Assembly: GCA_030544215.1 (NCBI GenBank)
Contig: JARZZO010000011.1
Location: 6,062,001 to 6,126,000 of the forward strand
From: Zantedeschia hybrid cultivar
Taxonomy: Eukaryota; Streptophyta; Magnoliopsida; Alismatales; Araceae
Length of the DNA stretch: 64,000 nucleotides
Direction: 5' to 3'
The notes beneath the pieces are model-generated. The model saw only the letters and a list, made by a program, of their open reading frames with translations, was not told the origin of the DNA and ran no database searches. This document shows positions 23,800 through 34,647 of the stretch, piece by piece. The position numbers and the translations under genes are program-made. Within the stretch, counting starts at the first letter, position 1. The number at the start of each line of letters is the position of its first letter.

Positions 23800-26280
23800 T
23801 GAGGGACCAGCCCATTAATCCTTCTCACCTTAAGTCTACAAACTCATCACATTAGCTGGTTGAATGGTTCAGCCCACATGGATTCGACCTAAGACAAGAA
23901 ACCTCGGATCATGTTCGGATTCCAACTAAAATTTTTCCTTCATATAGGAACCAGGACTCCCTTTAGGAGTTTGAGGCCCCCAAGCCGCTCGGACTCAAGA
24001 ACGGAATCTAGTCCAGAAGTCCGCTTCAAATATGACTTTCTCAACTAGAATCGACTTTTCCCATGGATCTGACTGTTATATAAAGACCCTCGGTCCAACC
24101 GGTATAAGTATTGTAAGGATAGAGGTTTCAGATTCAGTTATCGGGTCGATTTCGGTGTTGGACTCCCTGATTTGGATCTTTGTGAGTTTAGTGCATGGAC
24201 TCTTAATCTCATCGAGACAGCTCGACGGACTAGTGAAAGGCGTCGGCCTTGAACGATGCGATTTAGGAGCTATGCAGCTGTGCCGCATGGTCAAATGTCG
24301 AAGCACGTGCGTACGGCTTCGGTCTTGTCGTCTAAATGGCGTCGCGCATGGTCAACGCGATTCAGACGTCTGCCAGTGTACGACTCGTGTCTTGTCGTCG
24401 AAACCGCATCTCTTGAGATGATGCGATTTAGCTCGGTCATGGTTGACGCCCCGAGCCACCCTTCTTTTCTCCCTCCTTTCTCAATCCCTTCTCTCCCTTT
24501 TCCTCTTCCACCACTCCATTCCCCCTCTACCACCTCTCACCACTTTCAGCATCATCTCCACCGCGGCTTCTTCACTCTCTGGATGGCGACCGATGTCTCG
24601 ATAGAGTGACGGCGTCCACGGCGATACCGACGGCGACTTGCGGTGTGGTAGTTCAGCAATGAGGAGTTCAAGTAACTAGTAAGGCAATAATCTTCGCGTG
24701 TGTTTCTATTGTTTTAATTCATAATTTCCCGTTTTGAAGCATGCTATGGATGTAGGAGAGATTTTGGGTAGAATTGAACATGTTCTAAGGGGTTTTTGAT
24801 TAAATGAGTATTTTTGAAATGGGAGTAGCATATTTATTGTGGTTCATCGATTTCCCCCTATCTCTATCTTGTGTTTTTCTTGCGTTTTAAGGGAGGAGAC
24901 CCCGTGTTGTGGCTCGACAGAGACCGGACTAGAGTTTGGTTTCGGGCATAAAACGCGTCCACCTAAGACGACACGATTTGCAAACCGCGTCCGCCTAAGT
25001 CGACGCGATTTACGGTCTATGTCCCTGAGTCTCGAGGCCAGAGAGTGGAATAGGACACTGAATGACGTTGACTATAGTCGATGAGATTTAGGCCAGTATC
25101 TCAGGGTCTCGAGACCCGTAAGTGAGAAAAATCAACTATAAAGCCTTGAATGGCATCGTGCTAAGTTGACGTGATTCAAGACAGAGCCCCATATTTCTTG
25201 CATTTAATATGTGTTATTACTATACATTATGTCAATTAGATTCTTGTATATTGATAGACAATCTTGTTTAATGTATGCTTAAAATCATGCATTGGGGGCG
25301 GAGATTTCCATGTGATCGGAATCGTATTATATTGTGTTTATGTAACTATAGACTTAAAGTGACAGTTGTTAGTGCTTGACACCTTGTGTCGGTGTAGGAG
25401 TGACGCAGTGTCGGTGTGGGAGTGACAAAGTGGCGCCTAGGAGACGAGGGTCACCTGGTGTACTCTGAGGTAATAGTTAATATCGATGTAGGAGTGGTAC
25501 GGTTCGGAGTGTCACCCGTGGCTGGGAAGAGACAGAACCACTTAGAATTAGATAGGCCGGAATAACTAGCACGCTATCTGAGGGGTTGTTGTTCCGTCCC
25601 AGTCAGTCGGTATTTTTCCAGATTGACTTGACAGCTTCTTGTGTGTTTCTTACGGTGGACGTGTGACTTATTTATCGCTTTACTTGCATATATCTTACCT
25701 ATATATTCTTATTTGTATTGCAATTGCGTGTGCATGTGTGGGAGGTAGGGATCGAGAGATCTCTACTGAGTTTATTCTAGTGTGACTCATTCTCTACGGT
25801 TTCAGGTGAGAATTCCCGACAGACATACACTTGTTGGGCTCTGTCTCAAGTTGTGTACCAATAGCCACCGTTTCATAATATACCCCGATATAGTTGTACT
25901 TTTAATTCAGATATGTACGTATAATTATTTCTTTTCAATTGTGGACTATGTAATTATTTGTTGAATCGAATCGGACTGTAATAATTTTTAATTCATGCAC
26001 TTTCTTTACAGTTCGATGTTTTGTGGAATGTTTAGCTTAATTTATCATTTATTTTTCAGACTTATTCGAGATCTTAATTTGACTCCTAATTTTAATGATT
26101 TAATACTCATTTTGTAATCGGATCTCCGATTATAAGGTGACGAATTGTTACATGTATGTTTTTCTAGAGCCCAAGCTACATTGACTTGATCTCGGCATCT
26201 CCAGCCTTCTCACTTAGGCTTCGGAGGGGGATCCCCCAGACTATCGTTGGGGGCCTAGTAATATGAGTTGAAACAAGGAT
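23800..26280. repeat. Probable retroelement-derived repeat region
   Basis: Compositionally distinct block, richer in CG dinucleotides than its surroundings. A TATATAAAG box lies at about 24077, followed by a C/T-rich leader-like stretch (24460-24560). A degenerate motif of the form (G)AYGCGATTTA recurs at about 24257, 24356, 24421, 25003 and 25079. Direct-repeat phrases (GGTGTAGGAGTGACGCAG, GGTGTGGGAGTGACAAAG) lie at about 25392-25430. No protein domain, primer site or clean ends were found, so an LTR or other retroelement origin is an inference. Confidence 0.4.
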
Positions 26281-27068
26281 CTGAATATGAATATACAAGC
26301 ATCTAGTCTTAACTGTAATCAAATTAAATATTCATTTTATTTCAAGGATGCATAATATTATGAACAAGTGAAAAAGATACGGGGGCTTGAAGAAAAAATT
26401 CAACATCATGTTGGGTTTCACTCCCGATGCGACCTACTTGTCGCTTCCAATTTTGGATATACTTTGGATACACGTTTGTGGGTATGATGTCATACACACT
26501 AGACTTAATTGTTTTCCAAAACTATAACCAATATATGGTTTTTATTTTTCTTGTAACATGTGAATAAAGTCTAGTGGAGTCTCGAGGCATGAAAGAGTAG
26601 TCCGTCTTATCTATATAAGTGTACGCATATGACAACTAAATAGTGATAGAAAACTTAAAGAACTTCTGACATATGGTGCATCATCTTAATTTTTTTGAAA
26701 GTCATCAGATGTCTGTGTCTCTAAATAATGTGGTATGGAATCACTTTTGTTGCAATTTAGAACATCACATAAGATTATTTTTGTAAAAGCATACTCTACC
26801 ATTTAGGAATAGGCCGAATTCAATAAATAATCATTCAAATGCTGATTGTAACCTCAAAATTTACAACAAACAGAATTTCATATCAACTTGCATATATCTT
26901 TGCACAAGATTTTGTTTTTTAATTGTTCGAACACCTTACATGAGATTAAAAAAAGGAAAAAAACATTATGAATTCATAGGTGAGGATTTTGAACCGTCCA
27001 AAATCATAGATAATCTTCTTCCCAATGTTTCTAACACCTTTTTTACCACAGCTCTACCATGATATGTA

Positions 27069-27715
27069 AAAGAGTAATGTTTGCTGTGTCGAAAGTCAGC
27101 GCAGCAAATTGAGTCATTTTTCAATGTACGATGCTATTAATCCACATGACCAGGTGGCACATGAGTTGAGTAATTTTTTCTATCAGTAGGTTAGACAAAC
27201 ATTAAATATAGATACATGATTATGGACATGATAGATATATGTGGGCATGAAAAATACTTCGTGGACATGACAAATACTATTTGTCATGCTCACGAATTAT
27301 TTGTCATACCTGAAAAATATTTATCATTTCTATGTATTTGTATACAGATTTTTGAACGTGACAAATATTTTGTAAGAATGACAAATACTTCGTAGACACC
27401 ATACTTACGAAGTATTTATCATACTTAGAAATATTTGTTATCCCTACATATGTGTGTACAAATTTATGAGCGTGATAAATAGTCTTCAGACACGACAAAT
27501 ATTTTATGAGCATCCACGAAGCATTTGTCATATCCACACGTATTTGTCATATCCAAAACCTTATATCTGTATTTAATACTTGTCTGACTCACTCGTGAAA
27601 AAAATTGTTCAACCCATATACTGTTTATTCATGTTAACCAACAACATCTTGCATTGTAAAATGATTCAACTTACTACACTAACTCTCAGTGCAGAAAATA
27701 TTAATTTATGTACAA
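27069..27715. mobile_element. Fold-back element with long inverted arms and 10-bp flanking repeat
   Basis: Two long imperfect arms pair over roughly 270 bp each. Examples are TTGAGTCATTTTTCAATG opposite (inverted) TTGAATCATTTTACAATG, and GTTAGACAAACATTAAATA opposite GTCAGACAAGTATTAAATA. The core is an array of ATGACAAATAC-like words in both orientations (27240-27550). The perfect 10-bp repeat ATGATATGTA at 27059-27068 and 27716-27725 fits a Mutator-type target duplication, although similar words also occur just downstream at 27779. No transposase was seen. Confidence 0.65.
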
Positions 27716-29572
27716 ATGATATGTAGACACCGACTTTGAACCGATGAAGCCCTGTTCTGACTGATTTATAACTTCATCATGATATGTACAAATGATATGT
27801 GGATATGTGCTCTCCATGTCATGCAGCCTTGCCCTGATGCTGCCACCTTCAAAAGCTTGTTTTTCTTTTTTTATGCTCGTTTTCCCTTTGTCTTTGCCTT
27901 AAACAGTATGACACAGAAACCCATCTGAATGGTACATGTGTTTGAGGCTATTATTGCTGTTTGCACTGTGCATGCACATGTGAGCTTTGGGAGGGGCTCA
28001 ATGCTTCATGATGGGAAGTGAGCAAGGCCAGTTCCTCCTGGGAAGCTGATCTCCTGTGATGGCTTATGCCATTACCAATGGCTGCATAGCCTTCTGCCCC
28101 CCACAGAGAAGAAGAATAAGGAGAATCTCTACCAAGCCCTAAGAAAAGGACAGGGGTACTTAAAAAAGCGAAAAGTAGGGTTTTGGGAAAGGGGAAGGTA
28201 ATGGTCAACATACCCACTTAGCAGCTTTATGACCAGCTGCATGTGGAAGCCATTTAGTTGCTGCTTTCATTTTCTGATTACACTTTTGTGGACTAATCAA
28301 GAGAATGACAGGATCCAAACAAAAGGTACTTCAAGTTTCGTCTTTTTCTTCTTTAGATGGAAATATTTGTGTAGTGTTGGCTATTCTTTGGTTAAAACCA
28401 TTCCTAACTGCCTATTCATAGAACTGAGAGAGCATTTTTGGGAAGAGAAGAGCTTTTTAAAAATAAGCAACATGCTTTTATCCAATTGGAGAAAAAGGTA
28501 GCATCTCCACTTGTCATGCCATGCTTTCTTTCAAGAGAAGACTTCTCAAGATTAGAAAGTAGTCTTTCGTTTGGTTACATAGCATGGAGGTCCCCTTGAA
28601 AGAAGGCCTTACCATTGTTGCCAAATGTTTTTTGCCTATCCACGAAGTAACTTGTTGAAATGGGTAACATGTGTCTGGGTGAGAAAACCTTTCTTTTTTC
28701 TACACAAAGAATAACTTCTCAAAATGGGTACTAAAGATTGCATATCTAATTGAAAATTTTCTATAATAATGATAGTATAGAGAATGACATGTACCAAATA
28801 GAAGGGATATTTAGGTTCCTTCTCTCTTTTTGATATGTTGAAGTGCCAAGCCAAGTGATAAGGTACTCTAGACTGAAAATTTCTAGGCTTTTGGGTGCCA
28901 AGTCAGTTGTGATCAATGTCATTAAGTGGGGAGTTAGGAAAAATTCTTAAATTGGTAAAAGATCAGAAACCATGGTGGAAAAATCAAGAAGGAAATTGTT
29001 GACTTTTAATATATATATTTGATTTTAAAATATAAATTACCTTTAAAATATTTCTATATCAAAACATGTTACTTTATTTCAGATAAAAAGTATGATTAAA
29101 CTGTAGCTTTTTTAAAAATCATAAATTTAAGTTACATCGGTTATGATTAATGACAAGCAAACATACATGCAGAGAATTCTGTCTAGAGGATTTATTTCCA
29201 CAAGTGGTATATTACCAAGATTTTTATCTTCAATTTCAAAGCTTGAGCTAAAAATTTTCTTCCTTTCTTATCTTGAGTGAAAATGAAGAGTGTGAGGTTA
29301 TTTTACGAAAAACAAAAATTAAACAAAGAAAGCACATTGAACAGTTCAGAGAAGATCCATCTTCTTGGAGAAAATATTTTATTGCCCTTGTCTACACTTT
29401 ATTTGTCGGTTAGTCCAATCATCCATTGGACAATTGTCATCCCTTATCTACTTGGTGACAAAGGAATCTTCCTGTAGCCCACTTCATATCCAACAGGCCC
29501 CCAAAATGGAAAAGTTTGATAGGTGACGAGTCAACAATGAACAAAAGCCACTAGTCTCATAATTTTAAAAAA

Positions 29573-29970
29573 AGGTTTCTTTTACATACATACCTATGAA
29601 AAAATAATAAATTTATATTTATACTCGAAACTCTTATATATCATATGAAATATAAACGAAAACTTCAAAAATATTGCAGTTATATCACTCCGTCGAACTG
29701 TCGTGACCTCAAACAGAATATGTCAAAAAGATTATGTCAATTTGGATAAAGTTAGAGGCATGTCTGTAAAATTCTGATGAATTTAAGGGTATACATGTAA
29801 ATATATTTAGAATCTTTTTGGCATATTGGGTTGGAATTTACGGCATTTTAACATAAGGGTATAACTATAATATTTTTATAATTTTTGTGAGTATTTCACA
29901 CAATATACAGGAATCGAGGCATATACATAAATATGCTAGTTTGCATAGGCATATATGTAAAAAACTCTTC
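29573..29970. mobile_element. Fold-back MITE with about 120-bp arms
   Basis: The left arm (TTTTACATACATACCTATG...) and the inverted right arm (TTTTACATATATGCCTATG...) match across about 120 bp, including AAAAATATTGCAGTTATA opposite AAAAATATTATAGTTATA. No clear target duplication was found. Confidence 0.6.
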
Positions 29971-30314
29971 AAAAGAAGAGCCAAACAAGAAAGACAAAAA
30001 ATCTCACGAGAATGACGAGATCACCGTTGGTCTCGATCAGACAGTGGAGTGATCAAATGGGGAATCGAGACTGGGGGCAATGGTATCAGGATCACATCAT
30101 GATCAGGTGGACTCCCAACGTGCACTCCTCAAGATCGGACGGTGGACGGGCCCCCCTCACCTAACTAAGAATCATTTCTTAAGACACGGTTATGTCTGAC
30201 ATTATCACCGGATATGGACCACATTAAATTAATAGGCCCTAGCAGGGCCTTTAATTATGGTTGTTTATTTTGCTGCCTAGTAATGTGTCGATCAATAATG
30301 TGAAATGATTATTC

Positions 30315-30755
30315 CATATTTGGTTGGAATGTGTGTTTTGAAATAGTGTTAGCTTTAGTATTAATATTTTTGCAGTCCATAATATTAATATTGAAATTGC
30401 TTAGAGAATTGCACATAAGGGCAACTGGAGGAGAAAGAGAATTAGGGATGGGGGAGAAAGGCTAGAGATGGTCTTGAGATTCTCTGTTCTAATATTTTTA
30501 ATATAAATTAAGATATGTATTAAACTTTGTGAAAACTTGAAAATTTACGTGTCTTTTTCGAAATATTGTCTCTAAAGCAGAGGTGAGGTTTTATCTTTTT
30601 CTGACGTGAGACTAAAACAATTTGTCATTTTTATGTCTTTGCAAATTTATTATGACAATACATTTGATTGATACATATAAGCAATCATTTTCATAGAGAA
30701 TAACGAAAATTTCGTACTAGCAGAGCTGTCTAGTATAGCAACCAAAAACTCTATA
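30315..30755. mobile_element. MITE-like repeat, copy 2 of a dispersed pair
   Basis: Shares with 9444-9767 a left part containing TTAATATTTTTG and AATATTAATATTRAAATTG, an interior ATTTATTATGACMAT, and an end resembling AGYAACCAAA. Ends are diverged and edges approximate. Confidence 0.45.
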
Positions 30756-32889
30756 AGATGCCACATTTGTTATTGGATCGTGTAGAAGCTATTTTGGTGC
30801 AAGTCGGCTTTTGCTCGAGTTGTTCATCTTAAAGTAGGGTTGCATTAATTTGAGATAAATTTAACAGGGATTAGGTTAAGTTAATCGAGTCGAATTTAGA
30901 GTGGAGGGTGAGGTAAAATGTTTAAGGAAGGGTCTAATTTGACTTAACTGTGTTCCTCGACAGGGTAGATTAAGGTCTACCTTAACTTGAGCCCAGTTCC
31001 ACTCAAGTTGGGAGCCCTATTTGTTTTCAGGTTGAAGCTTCAACTATCATCAAACAGAACTGTATGTACTCTTGGATGGCTTAGGTCATTGTGACAAAAT
31101 ATTTGATTAAAAAATAGCAATCGAGACATTCTTGATGATTAGTTAATTCCTAATCATTTGTGGTTTGCTGTCTTCTGTTAACTAACTACGCTTTGGTCAA
31201 GACAAGGATTGGTATTGATAACATATCTCGTGGCTCCGTACAATAGAATGGGCTTTTCTACAAACAAGGTTGTGCACGGGTGACTTATGGTTCGGTTTCT
31301 GATAAAAAAATTAACTTGGCCATATTTTATAAATTTAAGTATATACAAACAAGGTTGTGCACGGGTTTCCTAAATACTTATTCCTAACCTTAAAAACTCA
31401 TGGCCACCAGACTGATAGTCCCCATGGCCTAGCTCGAAAGGCACCAACATTTTGGTTTAATTGTTTCATTTGAAGGAAGTATACATGGTCATATCTTTAA
31501 AAATCTCTCAAGACTCCTATATGGAGACTGGTTGGTACTTCCTTCGGCTCCCATCATTTTCTTCTTGGGACAAGAATCTCCTTTGCACAAGTATATTGAC
31601 ATCCTCCGTGTGTCCTGTGTCGGCACACGTCTCCGAACTCCTCCGTTTAGTTACTGCTTAGTGTTGCAACTTCACCTGACAGCCTCGCCGTTACTTCCAG
31701 GATGTCCGAGCCATGGTTCGGTTCTTCTCTGGCATCTAGTATTTATTTATACTAGAATTAGGAGAATAAGCGATTCGACTTTAAATTTAAGAATTGTTTA
31801 TCTTTCTTATTCCGTCACAAAATTATCAAAGTTAAATACATCTTATTCTATTGTACGTCATTTTAGATAAATAATTTCAATTAACCTATTCTGCAAATAA
31901 ATTGAAGCATATATGTGTTTTTCTGGTATTCTCTGCTTTGACGGCACGTACTTCTCTATCTATCATTCAACAAGTTACTAAATGAGTTTAACTTATTTAT
32001 GGATGTTTCGGATTGTTAAAAGTGCTTAAGAGGAAGTTACATCCATCCATCGTTTGTATAAATAGATGAAAGAAAAAAGCAAAAGGATCAGAATATGAAT
32101 ACCCCTCTCGGAGGCAGAATTATCACGATTATTTATTTTGATGTCACGATCAGAATATGAATATCCTTCGCACAACTTGTATATGTATACACTTCAACTA
32201 ATATGAAAAAGATAGTTATAATGTTATTCTTAAGTTAAATCTTAAGATGGGTATTACTGTTAACATGATCTTAAGAAATGTTTTTAGCTAAATAAACTAT
32301 ATATAAATTAAATTTATAACAAGTAATTAAATATTTTAAAGCAAATTATCATTTACAATAAATTAAAATATACTTATGAATTTATACGAATTTTTAACTA
32401 TAAAAAATAAATTTAGTTTGAAGAAAAGCTTTGGAAAGCCTGGCTCGCCTGACGTCGAACCTACGTGATAATTACCGTACCAAAGTCGCACGTTCTCCAA
32501 TCGCGTGATCCCACGTCATCCGCGTCGCATTTACGCGTACGAATTCCGTCACGTACAAAGTGCAGTTTTCAGAGCACCCGCTCGTGTCGTGCTTCTGTCA
32601 GATGTCCTTGTCGGAAAGATCTCTGATGAAGACGCAAAATCCTACTATTTTATCGACGGGACCTCGCCTGTCCCGGCCGCCCCGCTCACCACGTTGAGCT
32701 CCGGCCTCCCTCCGCCTCCAAAGCAGGGGGCAGCCACCGGCGTCCGTCGAGAGAGGTAGTGCAGCCGCAGTTGGTCCCTCGCCACCGGCCATCTCCAGCA
32801 TCTCGAGCTGCTGCTGGGCTTTCTCCGCCTGCCGGCGGCGAGGTCTGGACGGCGGTTTGGAGCTTGCTTCTACAGGAAGAAGAAGGTAA

Positions 32890-33345
32890 TGGTGGAGGGG
32901 GGAGGACTCCCGAGGAGTGCCGTAGCTCATTAGGAGGGAGGCCTTCCATCCCTGTAGCAGTTACTGGGCAATTGTTCAGGTCGGGTAATGTTGAGAGAGA
33001 TAGAGAAGTAGTTTCGGAGGAGGGTGAGGAAGAGAGTGAGAGGTCAGAGAGAGAGATTTGGAGAGGAAGAGGAGAGTAGGAGGCAAGGGAGAGAGATTTT
33101 GGTGGCGGGGGGAGCGAGTGGGGAGGTGTTTGGAGGAGGAGGGAGAAGGGGAGAGAGACTGAGAGGTTAGATAGAGGTGAGAGAGGTGTTGGAGGAGGAG
33201 TGTGAGAGAGGTGTTTGGAGGAAGAGGAGAAAAGAGTCTGTGACAGGTATTTGGAGGAAGAAAGTGTAAGAGGTTAGAGAGATACTGGGCGGTTAGATAG
33301 AAAGAGAAGTTTAGAGAGAGAGAGAGAGAGAGGAAGAAGCCAGAG
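32890..33345 (+). promoter_or_regulatory. Purine-rich (GA) tract upstream of the cytokinin receptor
   Basis: About 450 bp in which the plus strand is overwhelmingly A and G, with GAGA runs (for example the run of about nine GA units at 33313-33332). Such tracts are known binding sites for BPC/GAGA-binding proteins in plants and can mark 5' regions. A promoter role here is inferred from position, 1.3-1.8 kb before the start codon. Confidence 0.45.
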
Positions 33346-33810
33346 ACAAATCCTGGGAGAGGCAGTAGGGGAAAGAGAAAGCTATCCATATCTTTAATTA
33401 ACACGTTGCAGCTCTCCCCCTTCTCCATGCTCTCCATCTCGGGAGTTGACCCAGGAGCAGAGACACGACCCGGCAAGAGAGATAAAGGAGGCATTTTTTT
33501 TCTTCTCTTGCCTACTTCATTTTTTTTTTAGTGCAGATAAAGCGAGGAGGTGGAGTGTGGATTGTGGGGTTCCGGGGAGGAACAAATACTTGTTTAATCC
33601 ACGGCGTATCTTGCGATATCCATGAATTCGATCTGTTCTTGGCGCAAGGGAGGGCCCCCCCTCTCGCCGGAACACTTCGCCCCCACCCCACCACCCGCGC
33701 CGGTGCATTGCACTGCGCCGTGAAAGCCAAACCCGCCATGCCCACATCAGGATGATGCTGCAACAGTCCTGGTTTAGATTAGATTAGGCCGGCTTCATCT
33801 GTAGATTTGT

Positions 33811-34133
33811 CCGTGCTGTTCTTGGGTTGATGAAGAGATAGGTTTCAGCTCTTGGGCTTGTGTTGCCTTCTCTCTCTGTGTTTACTGTTGCAGCACCATT
33901 CCGTTTCCAGCCCCAAAGTTTCCACCTTTTTGCTTCTGTTCCCTTGTTGTTGGTCCGCTGCTGTGTGGGTTTTTATTGATTTGTTCATACTGCTTTTGGG
34001 TATAGATTTCAGCACTTGGGTTTGGGTCACCTCCCTGTGTGTTCACTGTTGCAGCACCATTCCGCAGCCACCCCCACAAAGCCTTCACCTTTTTGCTCTT
34101 GTTTCCTTGTTGCTGCGCTGCGCGTGTTCTTGG
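33811..34133 (+). repeat. Tandem duplication in the putative leader of the cytokinin receptor
   Basis: Two copies of about 160 bp (about 33811-33970 and 33984-34133) share GCAGCACCATTCCG, CACCTTTTTGCTYYTGTT and flanking sequence. Each contains a CTGTTGCAG splice-acceptor-like word. The region lies 0.5-0.8 kb before the receptor ATG and is probably 5' UTR or leader intron. Confidence 0.75.
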
Positions 34134-34251
34134 TGCTTTCTTTCTCTCTCCACCGAGGCTTTGTGATTCTTTATTGCTGTTCTCCGCATTGGTATTCTAC
34201 TGCAACCCCTGTTCCCCGTTCTTCTTTTGAGACGGGTCACAGGGCACGCCA

Positions 34252-34252
<1 letters not shown>

Positions 34253-34287
<35 letters not shown>
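34253..34287 (+). repeat. (CT)n microsatellite in the leader
   Basis: About 17 CT units lie about 360 bp before the receptor start codon. CT runs of this sort are common in plant 5' UTRs. Confidence 0.85.
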
Positions 34288-34292
<5 letters not shown>

Positions 34293-34647
34293 GTTGCCTG
34301 CTCTTCCCATGCTCCCTTTTCTGATCTTTTTGATGTTTATGGAAGCGCACAACCCAGTGTCAGAAGTGTGGTGAATTGTTTTGTGGGCGAGCAGAAGCGT
34401 GTGGTACCCATCAAAGCCCGAGGCAAAGAACAAGTCTTGCTCCTGCCAGTTTAGTCCTTCCGGGAGGAGCAGCAGCAGATGCTGCTGTGGTGAAGACGAG
34501 AGCATTTGAAGCTGGGACTTGAAATGGTGGTAACGGCGCAAACTTTGGCTAATGGAATAGGCGAAAGAGTAAGGAGAAGGGAAGGGTAGTGCTTCTGTTG
34601 GTAAGGAGGGCGCGGCGCGCAGGACGGCGGCGAGGTGGACCGGGGCG

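Larger units (their letters stand above)
26281..32500. other. AT-rich intergenic DNA with fold-back elements
   Basis: No gene was found. It holds two fold-back elements (27069-27715 and about 29573-29970), a MITE-like copy at about 30315-30755, and a 22-bp direct repeat (ACAAACAAGGTTGTGCACGG...) at 31260 and 31345. The remaining sequence shows nothing specific. Confidence 0.6.

Noticed and set aside
33512..33763. Minus-strand 83-residue open frame upstream of the receptor
   Set aside because: No domain, no paired exon and no conservation evidence; lies in GC-rich upstream DNA.
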